DNA from: JAEUIV01 sp033763795 | GTDB lineage: Bacteria > Planctomycetota > Phycisphaerae > Phycisphaerales > UBA1924 | Assembly (NCBI GenBank): GCA_033763795.1 | Contig: JANRJV010000036.1 | Coordinates: 1-49,711, forward strand | Direction: 5' to 3' | Length of the DNA stretch: 49,711 bases | Part shown: piece after piece, positions 24,314 through 33,554 of the stretch | Layout: each line of letters starts with the position of its first letter | Numbering within the stretch: position 1 is the stretch's first letter | The notes under the pieces: generated by a model | The model's input: only the letters and a program-made list of their open reading frames with translations | Database searches by the model: none | What the model was told of the DNA's origin: nothing | Position numbers and translations under genes: made by a program

Positions 24314-25855
24314 GTGCGAACTGTCTGGAAGATCACCAAGTGGGCGCTCGGCATCGGGCTCGTTGTGCTGATCGTGTGCGGGGGCACCGGGGCGTTCCTC
24401 TGGCCTCAGGTCAAAAAGTTCCGGCAGGCGCAGATGGACCGGGCGCGGGGCACGCTCGTCGTCGTCGAGCCCGCCGCCCGCGGCGAGCTGACACGCACCG
24501 TCAGTGCTCCCGGGACGGTGGCGGCGCGCACAGCGTCAAACATCTCGGCGCGAGTCTCCGCGAAGATCATGAAGATCCACGCCGAGGAAGGCCAGGCCGT
24601 AAAGGAGTCGGACGTCCTGATCGAGCTGGACTCGCTGGACCTGATCGCGGCGTTGGACGCGGCCCGGGCCCGGTACACCAGCGAGCTGGCGTCTCTGAAG
24701 TCCGCTGAGGCCAACGCTCTGGGCGATGAGGCGCGGATCGCCGGCGCCCGGGCGGCGTACACGAACTCCGTGGCCGAGTTCGAGCGCCAGCAGCAGCTCT
24801 TTGAGAGCGGCGACGTGAGCCAGCAGTCGCTCGACAACGCGCGGACGGAGGTCGACCGGACCCGATCGACTTTCGACGCCGCCGTGCGCGCACTGGAGGT
24901 CGCCAAGGCGAACATCGAGGCGGCGCGGGCCCGGGCCGAGGCGAGCAAGGCCGAGGTCGACCGGGCGGAGCGCAACGTGGACTATTGCACGGTGCGGGCG
25001 CCCTTCGCGGGCGTAATCACGCGCCGCATCGCGCAGGTCGGCGAGACGGCTCTGGGCACGATCCAGAACGCGGGCACGCAGCTCATGGTGCTAGAAGACA
25101 TGTCCGAGATGCTGGTAAAAGCGCGGCTGGCGGAGACCGATGCGCCCCGCGTCTCGCCCGGGCAGAAGGTGCGCGTCTACATCAACGGGTACCCCGACGA
25201 GGCGTTCGAGGGCGTCGTCCGCCGCGTGGGCATGACCAGCCTGCGCTGGCAGCTGGACAACACGCTCTACTTCGAGGCCGAGATCGTGCTGGACCCCAAG
25301 GGCCGGCGGCTGGCCACGGGGACGACCGCGAACGTCGACGTCGAGATCGAGACCATCGCCGACGTCCTGAAGGTTCCCAGCCAGGCCGTGCTGGACAAGC
25401 GTGTCGACTCGCTCCCCCAGAAGCTCCGCGACGAGCACCCGCTGGTCGACCGCAACAAGACGTTCGCCCGCGTCGTCATGCTCAAGAAGGACAACAAGGT
25501 CGAGTTCGCGCCGGTGCGGGTGATCGCGGGGAACATCACCTCGACCGCCATCGCCGAGGGGCTGACGGAGGGGGATCCGGTGATCGTCGGGCCCTTCACG
25601 GCTCTGCAGCAGCTCAGCGACGGGGCCATGGTCCGCACGGAGGAAGAGATCAAGGCGGAGGAGAAGAAGAAGCAGGAGGCCGCGGCGGCCCAGGCGGGCA
25701 AGGCTCCGGCGGATGAGAGCCCCACCGTCGCCGAGAAGCCGAAGACCGAAGACGACAAATCCAAGCCCGCTTCCGGCGAAGCCGACACGTCCAAGGACAA
25801 GCAAAAGACGAAGCCTTCGACCGAGCCGCCGGCCAAGGCGGCCTCGGCCCGCTGA
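24314..25855 (+). CDS. MacA-like periplasmic adaptor (HlyD/RND family)
   Basis: Membrane-fusion protein bridging an inner-membrane ABC transporter to an outer-membrane channel. 513 aa: one N-terminal transmembrane anchor (about 8-30), lipoyl halves (VSAKIMKIHAEEGQAVKESD and VRAPFAGVITRRIAQVGE), a long alpha-hairpin coiled coil (about 110-215), the beta-barrel (about 250-345) and a membrane-proximal domain. The last 75 or so residues form a Lys/Glu/Ala/Pro-rich, probably disordered tail not typical of MacA. GTG at 24314 has GGAGG 5-6 nt upstream. It is the first gene of a four-gene block with the ABC ATPase, permease and TolC-type protein. Confidence 0.93.
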   Translation: MRTVWKITKWALGIGLVVLIVCGGTGAFLWPQVKKFRQAQMDRARGTLVVVEPAARGELTRTVSAPGTVAARTASNISARVSAKIMKIHAEEGQAVKESDVLIELDSLDLIAALDAARARYTSELASLKSAEANALGDEARIAGARAAYTNSVAEFERQQQLFESGDVSQQSLDNARTEVDRTRSTFDAAVRALEVAKANIEAARARAEASKAEVDRAERNVDYCTVRAPFAGVITRRIAQVGETALGTIQNAGTQLMVLEDMSEMLVKARLAETDAPRVSPGQKVRVYINGYPDEAFEGVVRRVGMTSLRWQLDNTLYFEAEIVLDPKGRRLATGTTANVDVEIETIADVLKVPSQAVLDKRVDSLPQKLRDEHPLVDRNKTFARVVMLKKDNKVEFAPVRVIAGNITSTAIAEGLTEGDPVIVGPFTALQQLSDGAMVRTEEEIKAEEKKKQEAAAAQAGKAPADESPTVAEKPKTEDDKSKPASGEADTSKDKQKTKPSTEPPAKAASAR

Positions 25856-25890
25856 GCCGCCGCCCGGCGCATGCGATCGGAGCCCCCCCG

Positions 25891-26688
25891 ATGACGATCC
25901 GTGTCCACGACCTTCGCAAGACCTACAAGATGGGCACGGAGCGCGTGCACGCGCTCGCGGGAGTCGACCTCGAGATCCGCAAGAACGAGTTCGTGGCGAT
26001 CATGGGCGCGTCGGGCTCGGGCAAGTCGACGCTCATGAACATCCTGGGCTGCCTCGACAAGCCCACCAGCGGGTCGTACGAGCTCAACGGGCGTCCGACG
26101 CACCTGATGGGCGCGTTCGAGCTCGCCCAGGTCCGCAACGAGGAGATCGGCTTCGTCTTCCAGAGCTTCGAGCTGCTGGGGCGGGCCACCGCGACCAAGA
26201 ACGTCATGATGCCCCTGCTCTACTCGCGCAAGCGCTGGTGGCGCGCGGGGCGGATGGCCCGGCAGGCGCTGGAGCGCGTCGGGCTCGGGGAGCGCCTCTC
26301 GCACAAGCCCAACCAGATGTCGGGCGGTCAGCGGCAGCGCGTCGCCATCGCGCGGGCGCTGGTGAACAAGCCGTCGATCGTGCTCGCCGACGAGCCCACC
26401 GGCAACCTCGACTCGGTGACCAGCGACGAGATCCTCCGGCTGTTCAAGGAGCTGCACGCCGAGGGTCAGACGATCATCATCGTGACGCACGAGGAGGACG
26501 TCGCCGGCAACGCCGACCGCATCGTCCGCCTGCGGGACGGGCGGATCCTCTCGGACTATCCCAAGGACCAGGACCCCGTGCACCAGGCGTACATCGAGCG
26601 GGCCGCGGTCGTCGCCAACAGCCGTCTGGGCCAGCCGCAGCAGATGCTGCGCGGCACGGGCGGCCCAACGCCACTGGAGGTGCGCTGA
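25891..26688 (+). CDS. MacB/LolD-type ABC transporter ATP-binding protein
   Basis: 265-aa ATPase that would power the permease encoded next. Walker A is GASGSGKST (39-47), the signature is MSGGQRQRVAIARAL, Walker B is IVLADEP, and the H-loop is in VTHEED. The core matches the LolD/MacB subclass, whose substrates are exported lipoproteins, peptides or macrolides. A C-terminal extension of about 35 residues follows the ATPase core. The stop overlaps the permease start by 1 nt within TGATG, so translation is coupled. Confidence 0.95.
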   Translation: MTIRVHDLRKTYKMGTERVHALAGVDLEIRKNEFVAIMGASGSGKSTLMNILGCLDKPTSGSYELNGRPTHLMGAFELAQVRNEEIGFVFQSFELLGRATATKNVMMPLLYSRKRWWRAGRMARQALERVGLGERLSHKPNQMSGGQRQRVAIARALVNKPSIVLADEPTGNLDSVTSDEILRLFKELHAEGQTIIIVTHEEDVAGNADRIVRLRDGRILSDYPKDQDPVHQAYIERAAVVANSRLGQPQQMLRGTGGPTPLEVR

Positions 26689-27947
26689 TGCTCTTCTTCC
26701 GGCTGTTCACGCAGACGGTCGTCTCGGCGCTCCAGCAGGTGCTGGCAAACAAGGTCCGGGCGTTCCTCACGACGCTGGGGATCATCATCGGCGTGTGGGC
26801 GATCACGTCGGTCATCGCCGCGGTCGGCGCCCTCAACAACTTCGTTCTCAAGGGCTTCGAGGACTTCGGGGCCAACCGGATCGAGCTGTGGGGGATGATC
26901 CCGCCCTCGCAGCGCCGCGCCAACGCGGACTGGCAGCGCGTGCGGCTGCGCGTCGATGACGCGGAGGCAATCCGCAAGAACGCCAAGAGCATCGAGATGG
27001 TGGCGCTGACCTCGAACCTGCGCGCGGTGGTCCGCGCGGGCGAGATCGAGAAGGCGGGCGTGCCCGTCATGTGCGTCGAGCCGCAGTTCCTGACGATCGA
27101 CAAGCGGGCGATCCTGCGCGGCCGGCCCCTGTTCGAGAGCGACTCCACCGACGAGCTGCCCGTGTGCCTCGTCAACGACAAGGCGATCGACGAGCTCCGC
27201 CTCGACGACGGCGGCGTGGGCGAGTTCATCACCATCAACGACCGGCGCTTCCTGATCGTGGGCGTCGTCGAGACCAAGCAGGCCGGGCCCCAGTTCGGAG
27301 GCGACGACGCGCGCAGCGAGATCATGGTCCCCTTCGCGCAGGTGCGCAAGCTGCAGGGACAGCGGTTCTGGATCCAGGCCGCCCTCAAGATGAAGCCCGG
27401 GCTGGAGGTCGAGAACGTCCAGGAGGAGATCCGCTTCATCCTCCGCAAGCACCGCATGCTCAAGCCCGAGGACGAGGACACGTTTGAGATGTTCGTCTTC
27501 GAGAGCATCCTGAGGCAGATGCGCGGCATCGCGACGGGCCTCACCGCCGCCGCGGGCGTGCTGGTGGGCATCTCGCTGCTGGTGGGCGGCGTGGGGATCA
27601 TGAACATCATGCTCGTCTCGGTGAGCGAGCGCACGCGCGAGATCGGTCTGCGCAAGGCGCTGGGCGCCAACCCCCTGATCGTGCTGATGCAGTTCCTCGT
27701 CGAGGCGGTGACGCTCTGCCTGATGGGCGGGCTGCTGGGGCTGATCATGGGTCAGGCGACCGTGCTGGGCATGCAGATGCTCGCCGAGAAGAGCGAAGCG
27801 CTGACGGCGCTCGCCGGCGCGGAGATCCCCCCCTCGGCGGTCGCGCTCTCGTTCGGGTTCTCCGGGGCCGTCGGCGTCGTCTTTGGCATGTGGCCCGCTG
27901 TGAAGGCGGCACGGCTCAATCCCATCGAGGCCCTGCGACATGAATGA
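26688..27947 (+). CDS. MacB-like ABC transporter permease
   Basis: 419 aa. The first TM helix (about 22-47, LTTLGIIIGVWAITSVIAAV) is followed by a large periplasmic MacB_PCD domain (about 50-275) and then three C-terminal TM helices of the FtsX type with VGGVGIMNIMLVSVSERTRE and IGLRKALGA, a strong MacB signature. The ATPase is a separate protein, unlike E. coli MacB, where it is fused. ATG at 26688 lies within TGATG shared with the ATPase stop. The 3' end overlaps the TolC-type gene by 8 bp. Confidence 0.95.
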   Translation: MLFFRLFTQTVVSALQQVLANKVRAFLTTLGIIIGVWAITSVIAAVGALNNFVLKGFEDFGANRIELWGMIPPSQRRANADWQRVRLRVDDAEAIRKNAKSIEMVALTSNLRAVVRAGEIEKAGVPVMCVEPQFLTIDKRAILRGRPLFESDSTDELPVCLVNDKAIDELRLDDGGVGEFITINDRRFLIVGVVETKQAGPQFGGDDARSEIMVPFAQVRKLQGQRFWIQAALKMKPGLEVENVQEEIRFILRKHRMLKPEDEDTFEMFVFESILRQMRGIATGLTAAAGVLVGISLLVGGVGIMNIMLVSVSERTREIGLRKALGANPLIVLMQFLVEAVTLCLMGGLLGLIMGQATVLGMQMLAEKSEALTALAGAEIPPSAVALSFGFSGAVGVVFGMWPAVKAARLNPIEALRHE

Positions 27948-29859
27948 CTCTCGTGGGTGTGCGCGGCTGGTCCGCGCGTCGGCCAAGGTCGGCCTTGCTC
28001 TGTGTCTGCCCATCGTCGCCGGCTGCGAGAATCCCTTCGGGACCTCCGCGAGCGACCTCGGGCCGCGCGCGGGCCCCGAGCGCCTCCGCAACATCGGGAC
28101 CATCAGGCTGGAGGACAGCGCCAGCCCCGTGCAGAACCCCTCGGCGCCGCCCGACGAGCCCCCGGCCGATCCGTACGCCGGGATGGAGCGCTACCCGCTC
28201 TCGATCGAGCAGGCCCGCGTCTTCACCCTCAAGAACAACCTCGACCTGCAGGTCGCCCTCGTCAGCCCGACCATCCAGCGCGAGCGGCTGTCGGAGGAAG
28301 AAGCCCGCTTCGAGTCGGTCTTCACGGCCCGGGCCCGCTGGGCCGAGTTCGATCAGCCCGCCTCCAGCTCGCTGAACAACAACAACGCGCGGTCCGTCGA
28401 GTTCTCGCCCGGCGTCCGGATCCCCCTGCGGACGGGCGGGACCGCCACCGTCGAGCTCCCGCTCAACTACCTCCGCACCGACAACCAGTTCAGCACGCCC
28501 ACGACCTACGAGAACGACGTCCGCCTCTCGCTGAGCCAGCCCCTGCTGCGCAACGCCGGACGCCGCGCCAACACCTACCCGATCCGCATCGCCGCCCTCG
28601 ACACCCAGATCGCCGAGGCCCGGGCCAAGCTCGAGGTCATCCGCCAGCTCGCCAACGTCGACCGAGCGTACTGGCGGCTCTACTCGGCGCGGCGGCAGCT
28701 CGAGGTCCGCCAGGACCAGTACGACCTCGCCAAGAACCAGCTCGAGCAGGCCCAGCGCCGCGTGCGGGCCCAGGTGGCGCCCGAGGTCGAAGTCATCCGC
28801 GCCCAGTCGGGCCTCGCCGAACGCATCGAGGCGATCATCCGCGCCGACAACCTCGTCCGTGACCGGCAGCGCGAGCTCAAGCGCATCATGAACGAGCCGG
28901 GCCTCGACATCGGGACGGCCGTGCTGATCGAGTCGCAGACCGAGCCCGACCCCGTCGCCTTCGAGCTCAGCCCCGAGCGCCTGGCGGACCAGGCGGTCTC
29001 CGACCGCATGGAGGTCCTGGAGCTCGAGCTGCAGCTCGCCCAGGACTACAGCACCATCGACTTCGAGCGCAACCAGGCCCTGCCGCTCTTCACCCTCGAC
29101 TACACCTACAACGTCAACGGCCTCGGAACCACGTACACCGGGTCCACCGAGAGCCTCCGCGAGAACGACTTCTCCGACTGGTCGCTGCAGGCGAACTTCG
29201 AGGTCCCGATCGGCAACGAGGCGGGCGAGGCGCGCATCCACCAGGCGATCCTGCGGCGTCTGCAGCGGCTCTCGACGAAGGAGGCCCGCGAGCAGTCGAT
29301 CCGCCAGGAGGTCTACAACTCCGTCGACAACCTGGACGCCGCGTGGCAGCGCATCCTCGCCGCCCGTCAGGCCGTGATCCTCGCCGACCGCACGCTCCGG
29401 GCCGAGCAGAAGCAGTTCGACGTCGGCGCGCGCACGAGCACGGACGTTCTCGACGCGGCGACGAGGCTGGCCGACGCCCAGTCGTCGGAGATTCTGGCGC
29501 TGACCGACTATCAGATCGCGCAGGTCGATCTGGCGTTCGCGACGGGGACAATCCTGGGGGCCGCGAAGATCGAGTGGGAGCCGCGGGATCCGCGCGGCCC
29601 GAACGATTTCGTGGGCGAGAGACGGGGCCGCGTCCCGCTCGGTCCCCCGGGCATCCTCCCCAAGACCGCCGAGCTGGAACGGACCGCCACGCCGCCGGCG
29701 ACGCATCCCGCTCCGCGCCCGCCGGCCCGACCGGGTCTGGCGGATCCGATGGCGCCCGCGCCCGCGGACGATCGCGCGCCCGACGCGCAAGATGCGCCCG
29801 CGGTTGAGCCCGGAATGCAGCCGCCCGCCGACCCGCCCAGCGGTCACACCGGATCTTGA
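27940..29859 (+). CDS. TolC-family outer-membrane efflux lipoprotein
   Basis: 639 aa, longer than usual. The signal peptide ends in LPIVAGC (Cys29), a lipoprotein as in OprM/NodT. Two outer-membrane efflux repeats (about 85-310 and 335-555) contain long coiled-coil helices such as TQIAEARAKLEVIRQLANVD. The last 80 or so residues are Pro/Ala/Arg-rich and low in complexity. It would form the trimeric exit duct for the MacA/MacB-like proteins encoded just upstream. ATG at 27940 overlaps the permease end by 8 bp. The specific cargo is unknown. Confidence 0.93.
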   Translation: MNDSRGCARLVRASAKVGLALCLPIVAGCENPFGTSASDLGPRAGPERLRNIGTIRLEDSASPVQNPSAPPDEPPADPYAGMERYPLSIEQARVFTLKNNLDLQVALVSPTIQRERLSEEEARFESVFTARARWAEFDQPASSSLNNNNARSVEFSPGVRIPLRTGGTATVELPLNYLRTDNQFSTPTTYENDVRLSLSQPLLRNAGRRANTYPIRIAALDTQIAEARAKLEVIRQLANVDRAYWRLYSARRQLEVRQDQYDLAKNQLEQAQRRVRAQVAPEVEVIRAQSGLAERIEAIIRADNLVRDRQRELKRIMNEPGLDIGTAVLIESQTEPDPVAFELSPERLADQAVSDRMEVLELELQLAQDYSTIDFERNQALPLFTLDYTYNVNGLGTTYTGSTESLRENDFSDWSLQANFEVPIGNEAGEARIHQAILRRLQRLSTKEAREQSIRQEVYNSVDNLDAAWQRILAARQAVILADRTLRAEQKQFDVGARTSTDVLDAATRLADAQSSEILALTDYQIAQVDLAFATGTILGAAKIEWEPRDPRGPNDFVGERRGRVPLGPPGILPKTAELERTATPPATHPAPRPPARPGLADPMAPAPADDRAPDAQDAPAVEPGMQPPADPPSGHTGS

Positions 29860-29950
29860 CACAACGATCGATGAGGCGGGCTTGTCGTGCGCGGCCGGGC
29901 TCTGCTACAAGCCCGGGCTCGAACGGTCCGTCCCCGTGTCAGGAGCCGCC

Positions 29951-30970
29951 ATGCGCCGACGTCTCTTCGCTCCCCGCCTGCTCGCCGCCGGATTCCTGAT
30001 CATCGGGGCGAGCGCCGCGACCGCCTCCGCCCGGCCGATTGAAGCGGCTGCTCTCACGCCCGGCGACGATCATCTGCTGACGCTCGACAACGGCGACGTG
30101 ATCAAGGTCCGCGTGATCAGCGTGACGCCCGAGACGGCGCTCGTCGAGCACCCGGTCTTCGGCCAGATGAGCGTCCCGCTCGCGCGCGTGAGCGCCGCGG
30201 CCCCCGCGCCGAGCCCGGCGCAGGTCGAGGCCGCCGCCGCGAAAGCGAAGGAAGAGGCCGCCGCCGCGCTCGAGGTCCCGCCCCCCGTGCAGGAGGAGGC
30301 CAAACTCTCCTTCTTCGAGGGCTGGAAGGGCTCCCTCGCCGCGGGCGTCAACGGCTCGGACGGCAACAGCGAGACCTTCTCCGGACGCATCCAGTTCAAC
30401 GCCAACCGGCTCACTGATCTGAACGAGACCCGCTGGGACAACAGCTACCTCTACGCGACCGACAACGGCGAGAAGTCCAAGAACAGGTTCGAGTCCGTCC
30501 TCCGGCACGACTTCCTCTTCAAGGATTCCCCATGGGGCTTCTTCGTGCAGGGCAAGGCGGAGTTCGACGAGTTTCAGGACTGGAACTGGCGCGCCTCGCT
30601 CTTTGCCGGTCCCAGCTACGCCCTGATCAAGAACGACTCGACCACGCTGCGGCTCAGGGCCGGTGCCGGTATCACCCGCGAGTTCGGCGGCGACAGCAAC
30701 GACATCGTCCCCGAAGCCCTCTTCGGCTTCGACTTCAACCACAAGTTCGACGACAAGCAGAGCCTCTTCTTCAACTACGAGTACCTGCCCAGCCTCAAGA
30801 ACTTCAGCGACTACCGCATGACCGCCAAGGCGGGGTACGAGATCCTCCTCGACAAGAAGTCGAACCTGTCGCTCCGGCTGGGGGTCGAGGACCGCTACGA
30901 CAGCGAGCCGGGCCCGGACAGCAAGAAGAACGACGTCGAGTACTTCGCGCTCATCGCCTGGGCGTTCTGA
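29951..30970 (+). CDS. DUF481 (YdiY-like) outer-membrane beta-barrel protein
   Basis: 339 aa with a signal peptide (about 1-28). A small beta domain follows (about 35-80, LLTLDNGDVIKVRVISV), then an Ala/Glu-rich linker (80-105) and a DUF481 barrel (about 110-339). The barrel has alternating strands such as GKAEFDEFQDWNWRASLFAG and LFFNYEYLPSL and ends in the aromatic WAF expected for BAM-dependent insertion. ATG at 29951 has AGGAG 5 nt upstream. It follows the TolC-type gene after 91 bp and may be co-transcribed. Its 3' end overlaps the convergent methyltransferase gene by 20 bp. Confidence 0.87.
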   Translation: MRRRLFAPRLLAAGFLIIGASAATASARPIEAAALTPGDDHLLTLDNGDVIKVRVISVTPETALVEHPVFGQMSVPLARVSAAAPAPSPAQVEAAAAKAKEEAAAALEVPPPVQEEAKLSFFEGWKGSLAAGVNGSDGNSETFSGRIQFNANRLTDLNETRWDNSYLYATDNGEKSKNRFESVLRHDFLFKDSPWGFFVQGKAEFDEFQDWNWRASLFAGPSYALIKNDSTTLRLRAGAGITREFGGDSNDIVPEALFGFDFNHKFDDKQSLFFNYEYLPSLKNFSDYRMTAKAGYEILLDKKSNLSLRLGVEDRYDSEPGPDSKKNDVEYFALIAWAF

Positions 30971-31814
30971 GCGGGCGCTTGCGCGTCCGCGCCGCGCGCC
31001 CGACGACGTAGGCCACGAAGCCGGGCTCCGCGGCGGCCCCCTCCGCGGGCATAGGCACGGGGTCGCCGTCGCCGTCGATCGCGTCGCCGTAGCTCAGGTA
31101 CGCCTCCGTGCGCGCGAACCCGGCTTCCCGCAGCGCGTCGCGCAGCTCGGGCACGCTCCACAGCCGCCAGCGGTAGACGAACGCGTCGCGGAGCGCCGGC
31201 GTGCCGCGCCGCGCCGGGAGGAAGTGGATGGCGTTCTCGACCATGCCCGTCAGCGGGTCGGCGCTCCGCTGCTCCCACTGGTAGCGCCAGCGCGCGTCGC
31301 CGACCCGGATCAGTGCGGAGGCCTCGGTGAGCCCCACCGTCCCGGCGCCGCCCTCGTACAGGTCCGCGACGAAGACGCCCCCGGCGAGCAGCCGGCCGCG
31401 GACCCGCCGCAGATAGGCCGTCAGCGACGCCCGGTCGTGCAGCTCGCACACCGCGAAGTTGAACGCCGCGATGATGTCCGCCCGGACGCGGGTGCGTCGC
31501 ACGTCCGCGCGCACAAACTCCAGTCGCTGCGGGTCGAGCCCCTGCTGTGCGGCGCGGCGCCGCGCGTGCGCCAGCGGCTCGGCGTCCCGGTCCACCCCGG
31601 CGCCGATGAACCGCTCATCCAGCAGCGTCCAGTGACGGGCCAGACTGGCGGGCCCGCAGAAATCTTCGCACAGCGTGGTCGGCCTGCCGCCGTGGAGCGC
31701 CCGCAGGAAGCGCGTCTGGATCCCGGGCTCCTGGACCGCCAGTTCGTAGAGGTCGTAGCGGTTGGGGATGTCCGCCGCCGAAGGACCGGCCCGCGGCGCC
31801 GCCCGCTTCGTCAC
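30951..31814 (-). CDS. class I SAM-dependent methyltransferase
   Basis: 287 aa. The Rossmann-like methyltransferase core is recognisable: TLCEDFCGPASLARHWT as motif I (the usual DxGxGxG is altered to EDFCGPA), VDRDAEPLAHARRRA as motif II, and FNFAVCELHDRASL as motif IV. The YDLYELAVQEP N-terminus resembles a family of uncharacterised bacterial methyltransferases; the substrate is unknown. The start codon overlaps the stop of the upstream secreted-protein gene (ATGA), so the two are translated together. Confidence 0.85.
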   Translation of the reverse strand: MTKRAAPRAGPSAADIPNRYDLYELAVQEPGIQTRFLRALHGGRPTTLCEDFCGPASLARHWTLLDERFIGAGVDRDAEPLAHARRRAAQQGLDPQRLEFVRADVRRTRVRADIIAAFNFAVCELHDRASLTAYLRRVRGRLLAGGVFVADLYEGGAGTVGLTEASALIRVGDARWRYQWEQRSADPLTGMVENAIHFLPARRGTPALRDAFVYRWRLWSVPELRDALREAGFARTEAYLSYGDAIDGDGDPVPMPAEGAAAEPGFVAYVVGRAARTRKRPLRTPRR

Positions 31815-32608
31815 GGCGTCTTCTCAGCGGGTTTCTGGGCGGGGGTCGCGTCATCCTTCGCGGGAGCCGCCGGCTGAGTCTGCTGCCTCGTGGGTGCGGT
31901 GGGCCCGCGCGCCGGCGGGGCCTCGACCCGCAAGCTGCGGAGGAACATGTCCCACGTGCCGCGCCGCGACTGCATCAGCCCCTTGGTACCGACCGCGCGC
32001 ACGAAGATGGTCCCCTCGGGGCCCCCCTCGATCACCGCGGCGAACATTGTCATCCCCGGCGTAAACACCGGGGGCTCGCCCGGCATGGCGCTGTTGAGCG
32101 TGCCCGTGCCCATGAACTCGGTGATGGTGAGGTTCTGCGCCTTGTTGAAGAGTTGCTGCTGCGTGGGGGGCGACTCGTAGTCCGAGAACTGGGCGGCCCA
32201 GCGGGCGATGTTGGCCTCGACCGTGCCGCCGATGTCGCCGGAGACCGTCAGTTGCCCGGCGGGTTCCGGGGAATCGAGCGGCGGCTTGATGCGCAGCTGC
32301 ACCAGCCGCATCGGGTTGGAGGGCTCCTCGAGCACGCAGCTTCGCGGGACGAGGTACTTGAAGCCGCGCACCCAGCCCAGCTTGGTGACCATGGCCTCAT
32401 CGCCCGGGTTGGGGACGATGTCCGCCGGGGGCAGCACCTGCACCTCGGGCCGCGCCGCCGGCGCGTGCGGCGCCGGCTTTTCTCCCTCGGCGGGCGGGTT
32501 AGAGTTCTGCCCCACCGAGGCGGGCGCCCCCGCGGCGAACACCGCGGCGAGCGCGCACGCCCTCGTCCAACCCTGAGTCGATGGTCCGCTTGCTTTCTGG
32601 CGCATCAT
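31811..32608 (-). CDS. secreted protein of a planctomycete-type family, function unknown
   Basis: 265 aa with an N-terminal signal peptide (about 1-33) and a low-complexity Pro/Ala start. The core (about 70-225) reads like a recurring planctomycete family in which a ...GGxxxNxxRWxxQF... motif is preceded by beta strands; here it is SGDIGGTVEANIARWAAQF, followed by ITEFMGTGTL, MFAAVIEGGPEGTIFVRAVG and WDMFLRSL. The family link is my recollection of the pattern and unverified. The C-terminal 40 residues are Pro/Ala/Gln-rich. It is divergent from the SpoU gene with only 35 bp between start codons. Confidence 0.7.
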   Translation of the reverse strand: MMRQKASGPSTQGWTRACALAAVFAAGAPASVGQNSNPPAEGEKPAPHAPAARPEVQVLPPADIVPNPGDEAMVTKLGWVRGFKYLVPRSCVLEEPSNPMRLVQLRIKPPLDSPEPAGQLTVSGDIGGTVEANIARWAAQFSDYESPPTQQQLFNKAQNLTITEFMGTGTLNSAMPGEPPVFTPGMTMFAAVIEGGPEGTIFVRAVGTKGLMQSRRGTWDMFLRSLRVEAPPARGPTAPTRQQTQPAAPAKDDATPAQKPAEKTP

Positions 32609-32643
32609 GTACGTCCGCCTTTCGTCCCACGCGTGAGCAACCC

Positions 32644-33543
32644 ATGATCCAGCGAATCGACGAGATCGAAGATACGAGGCTGGATGATTATCGCAACATC
32701 ACCGACGCGGAGTTGCTCCGCTCGCGCGACCTTTTCATGGCCGAGGGCCGCATGATCGTCCGCTCCGTCCTGCGGGGCGGACGCTTCAGGCCTCGGTCGG
32801 TCCTGGTTTCCTCGGCGGCCCTGGAAGCCATGCACGATCTGCTGAGCGACCGGGGCGGGCCCGTCCGCTGCCCCGTGTACACCGCACCCCAGGCGATCAT
32901 CAACCAGATCGTCGGCTTCGACCTGCACCGGGGCTGCCTGGCGGCTGTGGAGCGCGGCCGCTGCCTCTCGCTCGAAGACCTGACCGCCCTCGCGGGCGAG
33001 GGGCCCGCCACCATGGTCGTCCTGGAGGACGTCAACAACCACGACAACGTGGGGGGCGTGTTCCGCAACGCCGCCGCGTTCGGGGCCGCGGGCGTCCTGC
33101 TCTCGCCCGGCTGCGTCGACCCGCTCTATCGCAAGAGTGTCCGCGTCTCGATGGGCGGCGTGCTGACCGTCCCGTTCGCGCGCTCGCCCCAGCACCGCTG
33201 GCCGGGCGACCTGCACGCCCTGCGCGCCGCCGGGTTCACGATCCTGGCGATGACCCCCGCGCCCTCGGCGGTCGACATCCGCTCGCTGGGACGCGAACTG
33301 CCCATCCCCGCCCGGTGCGCGCTGGTGCTGGGAGCGGAGGGCGCGGGTCTCAGCCCGGCGGCGCTGGGCTCGGCGGACATGCTCGTGCGCATCCCGATCC
33401 TGGGAGCCGTGGACTCGCTGAACGTGGCGACGGCGGGGGCGATCGCGCTGCACGCGCTGGGGGCGGGGGTCGGCGCTGCCTGTGCGCCGGGGGCTCCAGT
33501 GGTCGCGGTCTCCGCCGCCGCGAGCGCCGCGCCGGGTCGCTAA
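32644..33543 (+). CDS. SpoU/TrmH-family RNA 2'-O-ribose methyltransferase
   Basis: 299 aa. The SPOUT catalytic motifs are all present: motif 1 NNHDNVGGVFRNAAAFG, motif 2 LVLGAEGAGLS and motif 3 IPILGAVDSLNVATAGAIA. The N-terminal part (about 1-110) is the SpoU substrate-binding domain with FMAEGRMIVRSVL. The target may be tRNA or 23S rRNA. The C-terminus ends in an Ala/Val-rich tail. The start is ATG at 32644, only 36 bp from the divergent start. rpiA follows after 11 bp. Confidence 0.93.
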   Translation: MIQRIDEIEDTRLDDYRNITDAELLRSRDLFMAEGRMIVRSVLRGGRFRPRSVLVSSAALEAMHDLLSDRGGPVRCPVYTAPQAIINQIVGFDLHRGCLAAVERGRCLSLEDLTALAGEGPATMVVLEDVNNHDNVGGVFRNAAAFGAAGVLLSPGCVDPLYRKSVRVSMGGVLTVPFARSPQHRWPGDLHALRAAGFTILAMTPAPSAVDIRSLGRELPIPARCALVLGAEGAGLSPAALGSADMLVRIPILGAVDSLNVATAGAIALHALGAGVGAACAPGAPVVAVSAAASAAPGR

Positions 33544-33546
33544 CGT
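33541..33546 (+). promoter_or_regulatory. -10-like hexamer TAACGT before rpiA
   Basis: TANNNT element ending 8 nt before the rpiA ATG and containing the TAA stop of the SpoU gene. No Shine-Dalgarno lies between the two genes. The stop-codon overlap weakens the case. Confidence 0.3.
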
Positions 33547-33554
33547 CTGCGCGT

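Noticed and set aside
25713..27947. Possible fused ATPase-permease reading frame
   Set aside because: The part before 26688 is a shadow of the separate ATPase gene. The permease begins at its own ATG within TGATG.
27916..29862. A 648-codon open frame on the minus strand opposite the TolC-type gene
   Set aside because: Arg/Asp/Val/Leu-rich shadow translation with no domains; the plus strand encodes an evident TolC-family lipoprotein.
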